DNA of 64,000 nucleotides from Macrostomum hystrix (Eukaryota; Platyhelminthes; Macrostomidae). Where the stretch lies: the NCBI GenBank assembly GCA_950097015.1, contig CATNEN010000029.1, forward strand, positions 1 to 64,000, read 5' to 3'. Each line of letters opens with the position of its first letter. The stretch's first letter is position 1. The translations under genes and the position numbers were made by a program. Below, piece by piece: positions 1 to 12,202 of the stretch. The notes under the pieces are model-generated. The model searched no databases, was not told the origin of the DNA, and saw only the letters and a list, made by a program, of their open reading frames with translations.

Positions 1-348
1 TCCCTGCTCGCAGGCTTTAATTGCCAAAACTGTTGCTTTTTTATGTTCCGCTAAGCCTTCATTCCTTTTGATGACAAGGGAGTCTAAGTTGAGTTGTTTA
101 ATGCTCAAAAGACTAGTCATTTTGTTCCCATGTTTATCTAAGGTAATTAAGTGCCTGGATAATCGCCTCTCTTACCTGGCATCAGACTAATTAGGCAGGA
201 AGAGAATGGATAAGAAACAGGTTGAGTTTGAGTTTGCGGCCTAGATTATATTGTGCGGCAAATGCAAGGGCTAATGCTTGTTTATAGGAGTTAGGGGGTT
301 TGTTTCTTTTCTTGACGGGCAAATCGTCAGATACCGTAGAAAACGTTA
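1..348. other. Unassigned sequence, no gene seen
   Basis: AT-rich sequence at the window edge with no long open frame and no recognisable RNA gene. Its last bases grade into the 23-bp satellite that follows. It could be an intron of the gene whose terminal exon lies at 2622-2731, but nothing in the sequence proves this. Confidence 0.4.
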
Positions 349-1745
349 GAATTCTACAGCCACATTTCCTAGAATCCTATAGCCACATTTCCTAGAAACG
401 TATTGCCACATTTCCTAGAGTCCTATAGTCACATTTCCTAGAATCCTATGGTCACATTTCCTAGAATCCTATAGTCACATTTCCTAGAAACCTACAGCCA
501 TTTTTCCTAGAATCCTATAGTTACATTTCCTAGAATCCTATAGCCGCATTTCCTAGAATCCTATAGCCATATTTCCTAGAATCCTATAGCCGCATTTCCT
601 AGAATCCTATAGCCATATTTCATAGAATCCTATAGCCACATTTCCTAGAATCCTATAGCCATATTTCATAGAATCCTATAGCCACATTTCCTAGAAACCT
701 ACAGCCATTTTTTCCTACAATCCTATAGTCACATTTCCTAGAAACCTACAGCCATTTTTCCTAGAATCCTATAGTTACATTTCCTAGAATCCTATAGCCG
801 CATTTCCTAGAATCCTATAGCCATATTTCCTAGAATCCTATAGCCGCATTTCCTAGAATCCTATAGCCATATTTCATAGAATCCTATAGCCACATTTCCT
901 AGAATCCTATAGCCATATTTCATAGAATCCTATAGCCACATTTCCTAGAAACCTACAGCCATTTTTCCTACAATCCTATAGTCACATTTCCTAGAAACCA
1001 ACAGCCATTTTTCCTGGAGTCCTATAGTCACATTTCCTAGAATCCTATAGTCACATTTCCTAGAATCCTATAGCCACATTTCCTAGAATCCTATAGTCAC
1101 ATTTCCTAGAAATCTACAGCCATTTTTTTCCTAGAATCCTATAGTCACATTTCCTAGAATCCTATAGCCACATTTCCTAGAATCCTATAGCCACATTTCC
1201 TAGAATCGTATAGTCACATTTCCTAGAAATCTACAGCCATTTTTTTCCTAGAATCCTATAGTCACATTTCCTAGAATCCTATAGCCACATTTCCTAGAAT
1301 CCTATAGTCACATTTCCTAGAAATCTACAGCCATTTTTTTCCTAGAATCCTATAGTCACATTTCCTAGAAACCTACAGCCATTTTTCCTAGAGTCCTATA
1401 GTCACATTTCCTAGAATCCTATAGCCACATTTCCTAGAATCCTATAGCCACATTTCCTAGAATCCTATAGCCACATTTCCTAGAATCCTATATGGTCACA
1501 TTTCCTAGAAATCTACAGCCATTTTTTTCCTAGAATCCTATAGTCACATTTCGTAGAATCCCATAGCCACATTTCCTAGAAACTTACAGCCATTTTTCCT
1601 AGAGTCCTATAGTCACATTTCCTAGAATCCTATAGTCACATTTCCTAGAATCCTATAGCCACATTTCCTAGAATCCTATAGTCACATTTCCTAGAATCCT
1701 ATAGCCACATATTATTAAATATTATAGAAACATTTCCTAGAAACA
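349..1745. repeat. 23-bp satellite array
   Basis: About 60 head-to-tail copies of a 23-bp unit with the core CCTATAGYCACATTTCCTAG. A second unit type, with a T-run (CTACAGCCATTTTT), is interspersed roughly every 5-8 copies and varies in length through its T tract. The two types make a loose higher-order pattern. Blocks around 480-700 and 720-960 are nearly the same, which suggests local segmental duplication. Confidence 0.93.
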
Positions 1746-1809
1746 TACAGTCATTTTTCTAGAACCACGCAGCTATATTTAAAAGAATCTAACGGACCCG
1801 TCTTCTACA

Positions 1810-2520
1810 ATCCTGCATTAAGTTTCTAAAATCCTATATGCATTTTCTAGAATCCTACATGCATTTCCTAGAACCATACATGTATTTCCTAGAACCATAC
1901 ATGTATTTCCTAGAACCATACATGTATTTCCTAGAACCATACATGTATTTCCTAGAACCATACATTCATTCTCTAGAACCATACATTCATTCTCTAGAAC
2001 CATACATTCATTCTCTAGAACCCTATATACCTTTCCTAGAATCTGCATATATTTCCTAGAATCCAACATGCATTTCCTACAATCCTACAGACATTTTCTA
2101 CAATCCTACATGCATTTCCTAGAATCCTGCATTCATTTCCTAGAACCATACATATATTTCCTAGAACCATACATGTATTTCCTAGAACCATATATGTATT
2201 TCCTAGAACCATACATGTATTTCCTAGAACCATACATGTATTTCCTAGAACCATATATGTATTTCCTAGAACCATACATGTATTTCCTAGAACCATACAT
2301 GTATTTCCTAGAACCATACATGTATTTCCTAGAACCATACATGTATTTCCTAGAACCATACATTCATTCTCTAGAACCATACATGTATTTCCTAGAACCA
2401 TACATTCATTCTCTAGAATCCTATATACGAGTACATTTCCTAGTAATCCACTACATTTCTTTGAACCCCACTCAATTTCTTAGAATACAAATTGTTTCCT
2501 AGAATCGTACATGCATTTAC
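1810..2520. repeat. 21-bp satellite array (related to the 23-bp array)
   Basis: About 30 copies of a 21-bp unit with the core CCATACATGTATTTCCTAG. The right half (TTTCCTAGAA) is shared with the preceding 23-bp array, so the two probably descend from one satellite whose unit length changed near 1750-1810. Because 21 is a multiple of three, both strands stay open; those frames are artefacts. The self-complementary ATACATGTAT lies in most units. Confidence 0.93.
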
Positions 2521-2621
2521 TAGAATTCTACATACACATTTAGCCACGCAGCCATAATCGATGATCCCAAAAGCACTGCAGCCCATTAAACAGTACAGTA
2601 CTCGGATGCCTCACCTTGCAG

Positions 2622-2731
2622 GCCTAATCGAGAGTCCACTTCTGACGCACGCTGAATGCCAACTGATTCACGACATTCTTGCCGAGGGGCACAAGCAGTT
2701 GGGCATTGACTACCACAATCTGGATGCCTGA
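2622..2731 (+). CDS. Orphan C-terminal exon of an unidentified gene
   Basis: A candidate 3' splice acceptor (CTCACCTTGCAG, ending at 2621) opens an in-frame stretch of 35 residues ending in a TGA at 2729-2731. It is entered in phase 1. The peptide ends in GHKQLGIDYHNLDA and has an amphipathic stretch around ECQLIHDIL. Its GC-rich third positions resemble the confident exons of this window and contrast with the AT-rich surroundings. An AATAAA lies about 175 bp downstream. Upstream exons would have to lie to the left, across the 2-kb satellite or outside the window. I do not recognise the protein family. Chance is possible for so short a frame, so this is only a moderate call. Confidence 0.42.
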
Positions 2732-2906
2732 AACACTTCCGCGATTCAATTTATTCATTGCAATGTGTTTAGGCGCTATTAGTTTAGCCAAACATTATTA
2801 GTGAAACATTATTGCTTAAGCAATAGAACTCTTGACTAGTTTGATTTCTTGATTTATTTGATTTATTAAATTCAAAACCGGTTTAAAATTTAAACACAGC
2901 CTTTTC

Positions 2907-2912
2907 AATAAA
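2907..2912 (+). promoter_or_regulatory. Candidate polyadenylation signal (AATAAA)
   Basis: A canonical AATAAA about 175 bp past the stop of the orphan exon. The rest of 2732-3209 is AT-rich and shows no other feature. Confidence 0.35.
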
Positions 2913-3209
2913 TGTTAAACTCGGCTAGGATTTTAATTTAACGAAAAACACCCTTTTGATGAAAGGATTATCGTAATTTTAATTTGCACTTTTTTCTGCT
3001 GTTTCTTACTTACTTCTTTTCAGCCTCGAGTTTGCTCTCAGTAAAGCTTTAGTTCGGAAAAGTTACCGCTTGTTCACATTTCCTTGGTTTGTCTTCTTTT
3101 GTAATCCGAGATGATATCAATAGTATCTGGTTAACTGTGGGTGCACTGCTATTCATAGTTAATGACAATCTGCATGGGTACCATCACGCAGCAGCTAAAT
3201 AGTGCAAGG

Positions 3210-3590
3210 ATTCAGATCTGGAATCGTAGCTGGAGTCATAGCTGGAATCGAAGCCGGAGTCAGCTGAAATCGTTGCTTGAGTCATAGCTAGAATCGTAGC
3301 TGGAGTCATAGGTGGAATCGTAGCTGGAGTCATAGCTGGAATCGAAGCTGGAGTCAGCTGGAATCGTAGCTGGAGTCATAGGTTGAATCGTAGCTGGAGT
3401 CATAGCTGGAATCGAAGCTGGAGTCAGCTAGAATCGTAGCTGGAGTCATAGGTGGAATCGTAGCTGGAGTCATAGCTGGAATCGAAGCCGGAGTCAGCTG
3501 GAATCGTTGCTTGAGTCATAGCTGGAATCGTAGCTGGAGTCATAACTGGAATCGTAGCTAGAGTCATTGTTGGAATTGTAGCGGAAGACA
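3210..3590. repeat. 12/24-bp satellite array
   Basis: Alternating 12-mers GCTGGAATCGTA and GCTGGAGTCATA form a 24-bp dimeric unit with occasional 6-bp losses. The array fades out near 3590, about 150 bp before the large array begins. It shares the GAATCGTAG core with that array. Confidence 0.9.
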
Positions 3591-3744
3591 CGGCTAAAAT
3601 CGAAGCAGAAGACATGACTGCAGTTATCGTATCCAAATTAATTGATGAAATCGAAGCAGAAGACGGCCAGAATCGCAGTAGAAGACTTGACCAGAATTCC
3701 ATGACCAGTAGAAGTCATGCCTAGAATCGAAGCAAAATACATGG

Positions 3745-6700
3745 CTCGCATGGATTGAAGCAGAAGACTTGGCGAGAATCGCAGTAGATAGAAGACTTGG
3801 CCAGAATCGCAGTAGATAGAAGACTTGGCCAGAATCGCAGTAGATAGAAGACTTGGCGAGAATCGCAGTAGATAGAAGACTTGGCCAGAATCGCAGTAGA
3901 TAGAAGACTTGGCGAGAATCGCAGTAGATAGAAGACTTGGCCAGAATCGCAGTAGATAGAAGACTTGGCGAGAATCGCAGTAGATAGAAGACTTGGCCAG
4001 AATCGCAGTAGATAGAAGACTTGGCCAGAATCGCAGTAGAAGACTTGGCCAGAATCGCAGCAGAAGACTTGGCGAGAATCGCAGTAGATAGAAGACTTGG
4101 CCAGAATCGCAGCAGAAGACTTGGCGAGAATCGCAGTAGATAGAAGACTTGGCCAGAATCGCAGCAGAAGACTTGGCGAGAATCGCAGTAGATAGAAGAC
4201 TTGGCCAGAATCGCAGTAGATAGAAGACTTGGCCAGAATCGCAGTAGATAGAAGACTTGGCCAGAATCGCAGTAGATAGAAGACTTGGCCAGAATCGCAG
4301 CAGAAGACTTGGCCAGAATCGCAGTAGATAGAAGACTTGGCCAGAATCGCAGTAGATAGAAGACTTGGCCAGAATCGCAGTAGAAGACTTGGCCAGAATC
4401 GCAGCAGAAGACTTGGCCATAACCGCAGCAGAAGACTTGGCGAGAATCGCAGTAGATAGAAGACTTGGCCAGAATCGCAGTAGATAGAAGACTTGGCCAG
4501 AATCGCAGTAGATAGAAGACTTGGCGAGAATCGCAGTAGATAGAAGACTTGGCCAGAATCGCAGTAGATAGAAGACTTGGCCAGAATCGCAGCAGAAGAC
4601 TTGGCCAGAATCGCAGTAGATAGAAGACTTGGCCAGAATCGCAGCAGAAGACTTGGCGAGAATCGCAGTAGATAGAAGACTTGGCCAGAATCGCAGTAGA
4701 TAGAAGACTTGGCCAGAATCGCGCGCAGTAGATAGAAGACTTGGCCAGAATCGCAGTAGAAGACTTGGCCAGAATCGCAGCAGAAGACTTGGCCATAACC
4801 GCAGCAGAAGACTTGGCCAGAATCGCAGCAGAAGGCATGGCCAGAATCGCAGCAGAAGACTTGGCTAGAATCGCAGCAGAAGACTTGGCCAGAATCGCAG
4901 CAGAAGACTTGGCCAGAATCGCAGCAGAAGACTTGGCCAGAATCACAGCAGAAGACTTGGCCAGAATCGCAGCAGAAGACTTGGCCAGAATCGCAGCAGA
5001 AGACTTGGCCAGAATCGCAGCAGAAGACTTGGCCAGAATCGCAGCAGAAGACTTGGCCAGAATCGCAGTAGACAGAAGACTTGGCCAGAATCGCAGCAGA
5101 AGACTTGGCCAGAATCGCAGCAGAAGACTTGGCCAGAATCGCAGCAGAAGACTTGGCCAGAATCGCAGCAGAAGACTTGGCCAGAATCGCAGCAGAAGAC
5201 TTGGCCAGAATCGCAGCAGAAGACTTGGCCAGAATCGCAGCAGAAGACTTGGCCAGAATCGCAGCAGAAGACTTGGCCAGAATCGCAGCAGAAGACTTGG
5301 CCAGAATCGCAGCAGAAGACTTGGCCAGAATCGCAGCAGAAGACTTGGCCAGAATCGCAGCAGAAGACTTGGCCAGAATCGCAGTAGATAGAAGACTTGG
5401 CGAGAATCGCAGTAGAAGACTTGGCCAGAATCGCAGCAGAAGACTTGGCCAGAATCGCAGCAGAAGACTTGGCCAGAATCGCAGCAGAAGACTTGGCCAG
5501 AATCGCAGCAGAAGACTTGGCCAGAATCGCAGCAGAAGACTTGGCCAGAATCGCAGCAGAAGACTTGGCCAGAATCGCAGTAGATAGAAGACTTGGCGAG
5601 AATCACAGTAGATAGAAGACTTGGCCAGAATCGCAGCAGAAGACTTGGCCAGAATCGCAGCAGAAGACTTGGCCAGAATCGCAGCAGAAGACTTGGCCAG
5701 AATCGCAGCAGAAGACTTGGCCAGAATCGCAGCAGAAGACTTGGCCAGAATCGCAGCAGAAGACTTGGCCAGAATCGCAGTAGATAGAAGACTTGGCCAG
5801 AATCGCAGTAGATAGAAGACTTGGCCAGAATCGCAGCAGAAGACTTGGCCAGAATCGCAGCAGAAGACTTGGCCAGAATCGCAGCAGAAGACTTGGCCAG
5901 AATCGCAGCAGAAGACTTGGCCAGAATCGCAGCAGAAGACTTGGCCAGAATCGCAGCAGAAGACTTGGCCAGAATCACAGCAGAAGACTTGGCCAGAATC
6001 GCAGCAGAAGACTTGGCCAGAATCGCAGCAGAAGACTTGGCCAGAATCGCAGCAGAAGACTTGGCCAGAATCGCAGCAGAAGACTTGGCCAGAATCGCAG
6101 CAGAAGACTTGGCCAGAATCGCAGCAGAAGACTTGGCCAGAATCACAGCAGAAGACTTGGCCATAACCGCAGCAGAAGACTTGGCCAGAATCGCAGCAGA
6201 AGGCATGGCCAGAATCGCAGCAGAAGACTTGGCCAGAATCGCAGCAGAAGACTTGGCCAGAATCGCAGCAGAAGACTTGGCCAGAATCGCAGCAGAAGAC
6301 TTGGCCAGAATCACAGCAGAAGACTTGGCCAGAATCGCAGCAGAAGACTTGGCGAGAATCGCAGTAGAAGACTTGGCCAGAATCGCAGCAGAAGACTTGG
6401 CGAGAATCGCAGCAGAAGACTTGGCCAGAATCGCAGCAGAAGACTTGGCCAGAATCGCAGCAGAAGACTTGGCCAGAATCGCAGCAGAAGACTTGGCCAG
6501 AATCGCAGCAGAAGACTTGGCCAGAATCGCAGCAGAAGACTTGGCCAGAATCGCAGCAGAAGACTTGGCCAGAATCGCAGTAGATAGAAGACTTGGCCAG
6601 AATCGCAGTAGATAGAAGACTTGGCCAGAATCGCAGTAGAAGACTTGGCCAGAATCGCAGCAGAAGACTTGGCCATAACCGCAGCAGAAGACTTGGCCAG

Positions 6701-9700
6701 AATCGCAGCAGAAGGCATGGCCAGAATCGCAGCAGAAGACTTGGCTAGAATCGCAGCAGAAGACTTGGCCAGAATCGCAGCAGAAGACTTGGCCAGAATC
6801 GCAGCAGAAGACTTGGCCAGAATCACAGCAGAAGACTTGGCCAGAATCGCAGCAGAAGACTTGGCCAGAATCGCAGCAGAAGACTTGGCCAGAATCGCAG
6901 CAGAAGACTTGGCCAGAATCGCAGCAGAAGACTTGGCCAGAATCGCAGCAGAAGACTTGGCCAGAATCGCAGTAGATAGAAGACTTGGCGAGAATCGCAG
7001 TAGATAGAAGACTTGGCCAGAATCGCAGTAGATAGAAGACTTGGCCAGAATCGCAGCAGAAGACTTGGCCAGAATCACAGCAGAAGACTTGGCCATAACC
7101 GCAGCAGAAGACTTGGCCAGAATCGCAGCAGAAGGCATGGCCAGAATCGCAGCAGAAGACTTGGCCAGAATCGCAGCAGAAGACTTGGCCAGAATCGCAG
7201 CAGAAGACTTGGCCAGAATCGCAGCAGAAGACTTGGCCAGAATCACAGCAGAAGACTTGGCCAGAATCGCAGCAGAAGACTTGGCGAGAATCGCAGTAGA
7301 AGACTTGGCCAGAATCGCAGCAGAAGACTTGGCCAGAATCGCAGCAGAAGACTTGGCCAGAATCGCAGCAGAAGACTTGGCCAGAATCACAGCAGAAGAC
7401 TTGGCCATAACCGCAGCAGAAGACTTGGCCAGAATCGCAGCAGAAGGCATGGCCAGAATCGCAGCAGAAGACTTGGCCAGAATCGCAGCAGAAGACTTGG
7501 CCAGAATCGCAGCAGAAGACTTGGCCAGAATCGCAGCAGAAGACTTGGCCAGAATCGCAGCAGAAGACTTGGCCAGAATCGCAGCAGAAGACTTGGCCAG
7601 AATCGCAGTAGATAGAAGACTTGGCCAGAATCGCAGTAGATAGAAGACTTGGCCAGAATCGCAGTAGAAGACTTGGCCAGAATCGCAGCAGAAGACTTGG
7701 CCATAACCGCAGCAGAAGACTTGGCCAGAATCGCAGCAGAAGGCATGGCCAGAATCGCAGCAGAAGACTTGGCTAGAATCGCAGCAGAAGACTTGGCCAG
7801 AATCGCAGCAGAAGACTTGGCCAGAATCGCAGCAGAAGACTTGGCCAGAATCACAGCAGAAGACTTGGCCAGAATCGCAGCAGAAGACTTGGCCAGAATC
7901 GCAGCAGAAGACTTGGCCAGAATCGCAGCAGAAGACTTGGCCAGAATCGCAGCAGAAGACTTGGCCAGAATCGCAGCAGAAGACTTGGCCAGAATCGCAG
8001 TAGATAGAAGACTTGGCGAGAATCGCAGTAGATAGAAGACTTGGCCAGAATCGCAGTAGATAGAAGACTTGGCCAGAATCGCAGCAGAAGACTTGGCCAG
8101 AATCACAGCAGAAGACTTGGCCATAACCGCAGCAGAAGACTTGGCCAGAATCGCAGCAGAAGGCATGGCCAGAATCGCAGCAGAAGACTTGGCCAGAATC
8201 GCAGCAGAAGACTTGGCCAGAATCGCAGCAGAAGACTTGGCCAGAATCGCAGCAGAAGACTTGGCCAGAATCACAGCAGAAGACTTGGCCAGAATCGCAG
8301 CAGAAGACTTGGCGAGAATCGCAGTAGAAGACTTGGCCAGAATCGCAGCAGAAGACTTGGCCAGAATCGCAGCAGAAGACTTGGCCAGAATCGCAGCAGA
8401 AGACTTGGCCAGAATCACAGCAGAAGACTTGGCCATAACCGCAGCAGAAGACTTGGCCAGAATCGCAGCAGAAGGCATGGCCAGAATCGCAGCAGAAGAC
8501 TTGGCCAGAATCGCAGCAGAAGACTTGGCCAGAATCGCAGCAGAAGACTTGGCCAGAATCGCAGCAGAAGACTTGGCCAGAATCACAGCAGAAGACTTGG
8601 CCAGAATCGCAGCAGAAGACTTGGCGAGAATCGCAGTAGAAGACTTGGCCAGAATCGCAGCAGAAGACTTGGCGAGAATCGCAGCAGAAGACTTGGCCAG
8701 AATCGCAGCAGAAGACTTGGCCAGAATCGCAGCAGAAGACTTGGCCAGAATCGCAGCAGAAGACTTGGCCAGAATCGCAGCAGAAGACTTGGCCAGAATC
8801 GCAGCAGAAGACTTGGCCAGAATCGCAGCAGAAGACTTGGCCAGAATCGCAGTAGATAGAAGACTTGGCCAGAATCGCAGTAGATAGAAGACTTGGCCAG
8901 AATCGCAGTAGAAGACTTGGCCAGAATCGCAGCAGAAGACTTGGCCATAACCGCAGCAGAAGACTTGGCCAGAATCGCAGCAGAAGGCATGGCCAGAATC
9001 GCAGCAGAAGACTTGGCTAGAATCGCAGCAGAAGACTTGGCCAGAATCGCAGCAGAAGACTTGGCCAGAATCGCAGCAGAAGACTTGGCCAGAATCACAG
9101 CAGAAGACTTGGCCAGAATCGCAGCAGAAGACTTGGCCAGAATCGCAGCAGAAGACTTGGCCAGAATCGCAGCAGAAGACTTGGCCAGAATCGCAGCAGA
9201 AGACTTGGCCAGAATCGCAGCAGAAGACTTGGCCAGAATCGCAGTAGATAGAAGACTTGGCGAGAATCGCAGTAGATAGAAGACTTGGCCAGAATCGCAG
9301 TAGATAGAAGACTTGGCCAGAATCGCAGCAGAAGACTTGGCCAGAATCGCAGTAGATAGAAGACTTGGCCAGAATCGCAGCAGAAGACTTGGCCAGAATC
9401 GCAGCAGAAGACTTGGCCAGAATCGCAGCAGAAGACTTGGCCAGAAATCGCAGCAGAAGACTTGGCCAGAATCGCAGCAGAAGACTTGGCCAGAATCGCA
9501 GTAGATAGAAGACTTGGCGAGAATCGCAGTAGAAGACTTGGCCAGAATCGCAGCAGAAGACTTGGCGAGAATCGCAGCAGAAGACTTGGCCAGAATCGCA
9601 GCAGAAGACTTGGCCAGAATCGCAGCAGAAGACTTGGCCAGAATCGCAGCAGAAGACTTGGCCAGAATCGCAGCAGAAGACTTGGCCAGAATCGCAGCAG

Positions 9701-10684
9701 AAGACTTGGCCAGAATCGCAGCAGAAGACTTGGCCAGAATCGCAGTAGATAGAAGACTTGGCCAGAATCGCAGTAGATAGAAGACTTGGCCAGAATCGCA
9801 GTAGAAGACTTGGCCAGAATCGCAGCAGAAGACTTGGCCATAACCGCAGCAGAAGACTTGGCCAGAATCGCAGCAGAAGGCATGGCCAGAATCGCAGCAG
9901 AAGACTTGGCTAGAATCGCAGCAGAAGACTTGGCCAGAATCGCAGCAGAAGACTTGGCCAGAATCGCAGCAGAAGACTTGGCCAGAATCACAGCAGAAGA
10001 CTTGGCCAGAATCGCAGCAGAAGACTTGGCCAGAATCGCAGCAGAAGACTTGGCCAGAATCGCAGCAGAAGACTTGGCCAGAATCGCAGCAGAAGACTTG
10101 GCCAGAATCGCAGTAGACAGAAGACTTGGCCAGAATCGCAGCAGAAGACTTGGCCAGAATCGCAGCAGAAGACTTGGCCAGAATCGCAGCAGAAGACTTG
10201 GCCAGAATCGCAGCAGAAGACTTGGCCAGAATCGCAGCAGAAGACTTGGCCAGAATCGCAGCAGAAGACTTGGCCAGAATCGCAGCAGAAGACTTGGCCA
10301 GAATCGCAGCAGAAGACTTGGCCAGAATCGCAGCAGAAGACTTGGCCAGAATCGCAGTAGATAGAAGACTTGGCGAGAATCGCAGTAGAAGACTTGGCCA
10401 GAATCGCAGCAGAAGACTTGGCCAGAATCGCAGCAGAAGACTTGGCCAGAATCGCAGCAGAAGACTTGGCCAGAATCGCAGCAGAAGACTTGGCCAGAAT
10501 CGCAGCAGAAGACTTGGCCAGAATCGCAGCAGAAGACTTGGCCAGAATCGCAGCAGAAGACTTGGCCAGAATCGCAGCAGAAGACTTGGCCAGAATCGCA
10601 GCAGAAGACTTGGCCAGAATCGCAGCAGAAGACTTGGCCAGAATCGCAGCAGAAGACTTGGCCAGAATCGCAGCAGAAGACGTA
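3745..10684. repeat. Giant 24/28-bp satellite array with higher-order repeats
   Basis: Roughly 275 copies of a 24-bp unit with the core AGACTTGGCCAGAATCGCAG. A 28-bp variant carries four extra bases (TAGATAGAAG instead of CAGAAG). The left 1 kb is rich in 28-mers and the rest is mainly 24-mers. Marker variants (GGCCATAACCGC, then GAAGGCATGG about 40 bp later) recur at about 4832, 6202, 6712, 7132, 7442, 7740, 8160, 8472, 8982 and 9877, showing duplication of multi-unit blocks. The block starting near 6600 recurs 1028 bp later, and its first part again a further 1244 bp on. Neither unit creates a stop in several frames on both strands, so open frames of up to about 900 codons cross it. They are not genes. 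Confidence 0.97.
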
Positions 10685-11148
10685 TTTAGTATCTAGAATT
10701 TTCGCATCCTCCGTAGAATTCTGCAGCCTAATATTGTTTTTTGCAAGCACTTTTATCCGTATTTTCTTCTTCTAAGATGCTGCAGCGAGACTATAATCTA
10801 TATTTTTGCATTTGCCTAGAGACTAAAGGCGCGTTAAAAATGCAGCGGCTCCTTTCATAACGAAAATCTCATAATTATTCCTGTCTTTGAAGTGTGTGCA
10901 AAATTCTGGAAAGAAAGCTCTCAAGCTTTGATAAGAGCTACTTTGATTCTGGTTTATGAGCAACAGAAATCACTACCTATTTTTGCTCACCTATTTCATC
11001 TACTTCTTACATCTAAAGCAGTATGACTAGGCAAAGGCAGTCACATCTAAGAAGAGGTCTATTTTTCGACCGTTCAATCCATGGACAAAGTTGAAACAGT
11101 ATATCTTGTCAGTATTTTTATAGTTTGTAGTCCAGGAAAGTTTTAGAT
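10685..11148. other. Unassigned spacer
   Basis: AT-rich sequence between the giant array and a SINE cluster. No open frame, splice pattern or repeat is evident. Confidence 0.4.
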
Positions 11149-11149
11149 C

Positions 11150-11307
11150 TGAGCTTGGGTCTCTGACCAAGTGGTCAGGATTTCGAATCCCAGCTCATGA
11201 AAAACTATACGTGTCTTCGAGCGAGACCATCTGTGGCGGCCAACCTTCCAGTCCATGGACTGAATAGACCTTAGAAGCCTTTGAATACACCACGCGATAG
11301 CTGGAGC
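11150..11307 (+). mobile_element. Degenerate SINE, family 2 (palindrome family)
   Basis: A tRNA-like head with a B-box-like TTTCGAATCCC near 11180 is followed by a body containing the 14-bp palindrome CAGTCCATGGACTG at 11249-11262. The same arrangement occurs in the best copy at 43826-44105. It directly abuts a family-1 SINE in the opposite orientation. Confidence 0.6.
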
Positions 11308-11645
11308 AGTGGACACTGGCATTTGGTGACACTAGACCCGCAGCCAGCGAGGAGACAATTCTGCCCCAAACCCAATCCGCTGACTCCTGAGCACACACGC
11401 ACACAGATACTGTACTCAGGCACACGCTCTCACAAGTGTGTACATCTGCCCTGACTTTCTCATCGTCAGGCAGTGTACGCTCTCTCACTGTGCCTTTGAG
11501 GTTGGCCCTCAATGGTGTAAAATGCACGACAAGACCCTAAAGCCTTCTCTCCGGGGCTGCGTCCCAAATAAATGTGGCCTCGCCGCGGAATCGAGCTCAG
11601 GGACCTTGGTGCGAGAGGCAAACGCGTTAGACCGCTCTGTCACCC
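11308..11645 (-). mobile_element. SINE, family 1 (tRNA-Leu/Ser-like head), full length
   Basis: Reverse-strand copy of the SINE best seen at 23878-24185. The tRNA-like head is at the right end (about 11575-11640). The body contains the characteristic CTCAGGAGTCAGCG-type and GCTGCGGGTCTAGTG segments in reverse complement. Length is about 335 bp, with no protein coding. Confidence 0.82.
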
Positions 11646-12126
11646 ACCCATCTATTATACAATCACTATATTATAAAATATGGGTTTGACAGACTCATAG
11701 GAGCATGGAGCAGCAATTTTTTTCAGATAAACTATAGCTGCTCACAAGCAAGACCTGCAAGCATTCTTGCGATGCATGCAGCCCACCCTAGTTCCCGGAT
11801 GCTTGAACAAATGCAGCAGCACAGCAATGGCCGCTCTGACAGGAATACAGATAGCAACAGCTTGACTGGCGGGGGCTACGACGTGCCTGTAGAAACTTCA
11901 TGGCCCTGTGAGATGATATGCCAATCTGATGAGAATATTCAAGGATTAGGAAGTCCAGAGGTGTCTGTTAGATGCTCCCACATCTTACGGAACAGCTGCA
12001 GATTCGCTTCAATGGGGGGTCAGACAAGTCGACTAACCTGTCTGCAATAACTTTCGCTTTTCTCTCTCTCACTCTCTCCCCTCCCAATGCAGCCCCGGGA
12101 CCAATTGCGGTGGGCGAGGGGCTGAT
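11646..12126. other. Upstream region of the GPCR gene, with a pyrimidine tract
   Basis: No convincing gene. A 92-codon open frame at 11772-12050 has low-complexity content and no recognised domain. A long CT tract ending CCCAATGCAG at about 12091 looks like a strong splice acceptor. If used, it would start a 5' UTR exon, because all three frames stop before the GPCR ATG. Otherwise it is a CT-rich promoter element just upstream of the TATA box. Confidence 0.4.
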
Positions 12127-12134
12127 TATAAATA
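12127..12134 (+). promoter_or_regulatory. Candidate TATA box of the GPCR gene
   Basis: TATAAATA lies 76 bp upstream of the GPCR start codon, placing a start site near 12155-12160. It supports the ATG at 12203 as the true start, since the only in-frame sequence upstream is closed by a TGA. Confidence 0.55.
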
Positions 12135-12202
12135 AAAGTGCTAGGACAGAGTGACGCTCGCGTTTAGACTGCTTAGGAGGATCATTAGCATCATCTGGCA
12201 AC

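Noticed and set aside
3624..10750. Open frames of up to 896 codons rich in ILAKSSAA, LARIAAED or RLGQNRSR on both strands
   Set aside because: They follow directly from stop-free 24- and 28-bp units, exist on both strands and several frames, and lack any domain or gene-like codon pattern.
11772..12050. Extracellular N-terminal exon of the GPCR
   Set aside because: No frame connects to the receptor start, because an in-frame TGA precedes the ATG at 12203, and the sequence lies upstream of the candidate TATA box.
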